Below, piece by piece: positions 5,131 to 5,280 of a DNA stretch of 5,280 bases. The position numbers were made by a program, and so were the translations under genes. The notes beneath the pieces are model-generated. The model made no database searches and was not told the origin of the DNA. It was given only the letters and a program-made list of their open reading frames with translations. This stretch comes from Bacteroidia bacterium (GTDB lineage Bacteria > Bacteroidota > Bacteroidia > Bacteroidales > Azobacteroidaceae): positions 1-5,280 of the forward strand of contig BNTW01000127.1 in NCBI GenBank assembly GCA_025996895.1, given 5' to 3'. Each line of letters starts with the position of its first letter. Position 1 is the first letter of the stretch.

Positions 5131-5280
5131 CTACCATCTCCATATTGTTGGATAATAAGTTTCATAAGTTCCACTCCGATACGGCGTATTCCAATCTACT
5201 CCATAATGCTTTCCGAAATACTTCTTGGCTCTATTATTAGCTCGCATCTCTGTCCAATACCTATCATGAGTATGTACTCC
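5131..5280 (-). CDS. C-terminal end of a zincin-like RHS toxin tip (partial)
   Basis: The frame enters from the right edge and gives 49 residues: GVHTHDRYWTEMRANNRAKK, then YFGKHYGVDWNTPY and an end YYPTIWRW, stop TAG 5133-5131. It belongs to the same tip family as the HEYGH fragment at 4155. In whole tips of this kind, as I recall them, HEYGH comes first and WTExRAN follows. The Glu of WTE is a reasonable candidate for the third zinc ligand, as in gluzincins, where an ExxA/D-type motif follows HExxH; this is inference. Whether the gene is intact to the right cannot be seen. It is tightly coupled to the lipoprotein gene after it. Confidence 0.75.
   Translation of the reverse strand, partial: GVHTHDRYWTEMRANNRAKKYFGKHYGVDWNTPYRSGTYETYYPTIWRW

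Overview
The window looks like part of a Bacteroidales genome (Bacteroides, Parabacteroides or a close relative; the genus cannot be fixed). The evidence is the style of the RHS core proteins, small lipoproteins with short signal peptides, A-rich translation starts without clear Shine-Dalgarno sites, and AT-rich toxin tips and lipoprotein genes next to more GC-rich RHS cores. Almost everything lies on the minus strand, so it reads from right (5280) to left (113). Only a 3' gene end at 3..89 is on the plus strand.

The window is a worn archive of polymorphic-toxin (RHS) cassettes with no complete RHS gene. In the direction of transcription: (1) the C-terminal 49 residues of a zincin-like toxin tip (5280..5131); (2) a lipoprotein, putative immunity A (5128..4742); (3) a second 3' fragment of the same tip family (4746..4642); (4) a second lipoprotein, putative immunity B (4633..4145); (5) a third fragment of that family, now the HEYGH part (about 4155..4037); (6) hairpin-rich repeat element copy 2 (4036..3900); (7) an RHS core cassette without an N-terminus, carrying an uncharacterised toxin tip (open frame 3845..2517); (8) an overlapping lipocalin-like lipoprotein, its putative immunity protein (2541..2101); (9) a 60-bp RHS remnant (2077..2018), an array of small palindromes (2015..1853) and another RHS/tip remnant (1850..1670); (10) repeat element copy 1 (1700..1563); (11) a second RHS core cassette, also without its N-terminus, ending in a Gly-rich tail with no immunity gene behind it (1615..113).

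Two patterns stand out. First, three pieces of one metallopeptidase-like tip family are interleaved with two unrelated-looking lipoproteins, as expected when tips are displaced again and again while immunity genes are kept. Second, a repeat of about 137 bp with four perfect hairpins sits both times exactly between a displaced tip and an RHS core fragment, and the copies differ only outside the stems. A separate array of five GGATT-N3-AATCC palindromes (one with a mismatch in its outer stem) has replaced the pre-tip segment of an RHS remnant. These palindromic elements appear tied to cassette exchange and are the best candidates for something undescribed here. Family names rest on motif recognition by eye; no database search was possible.
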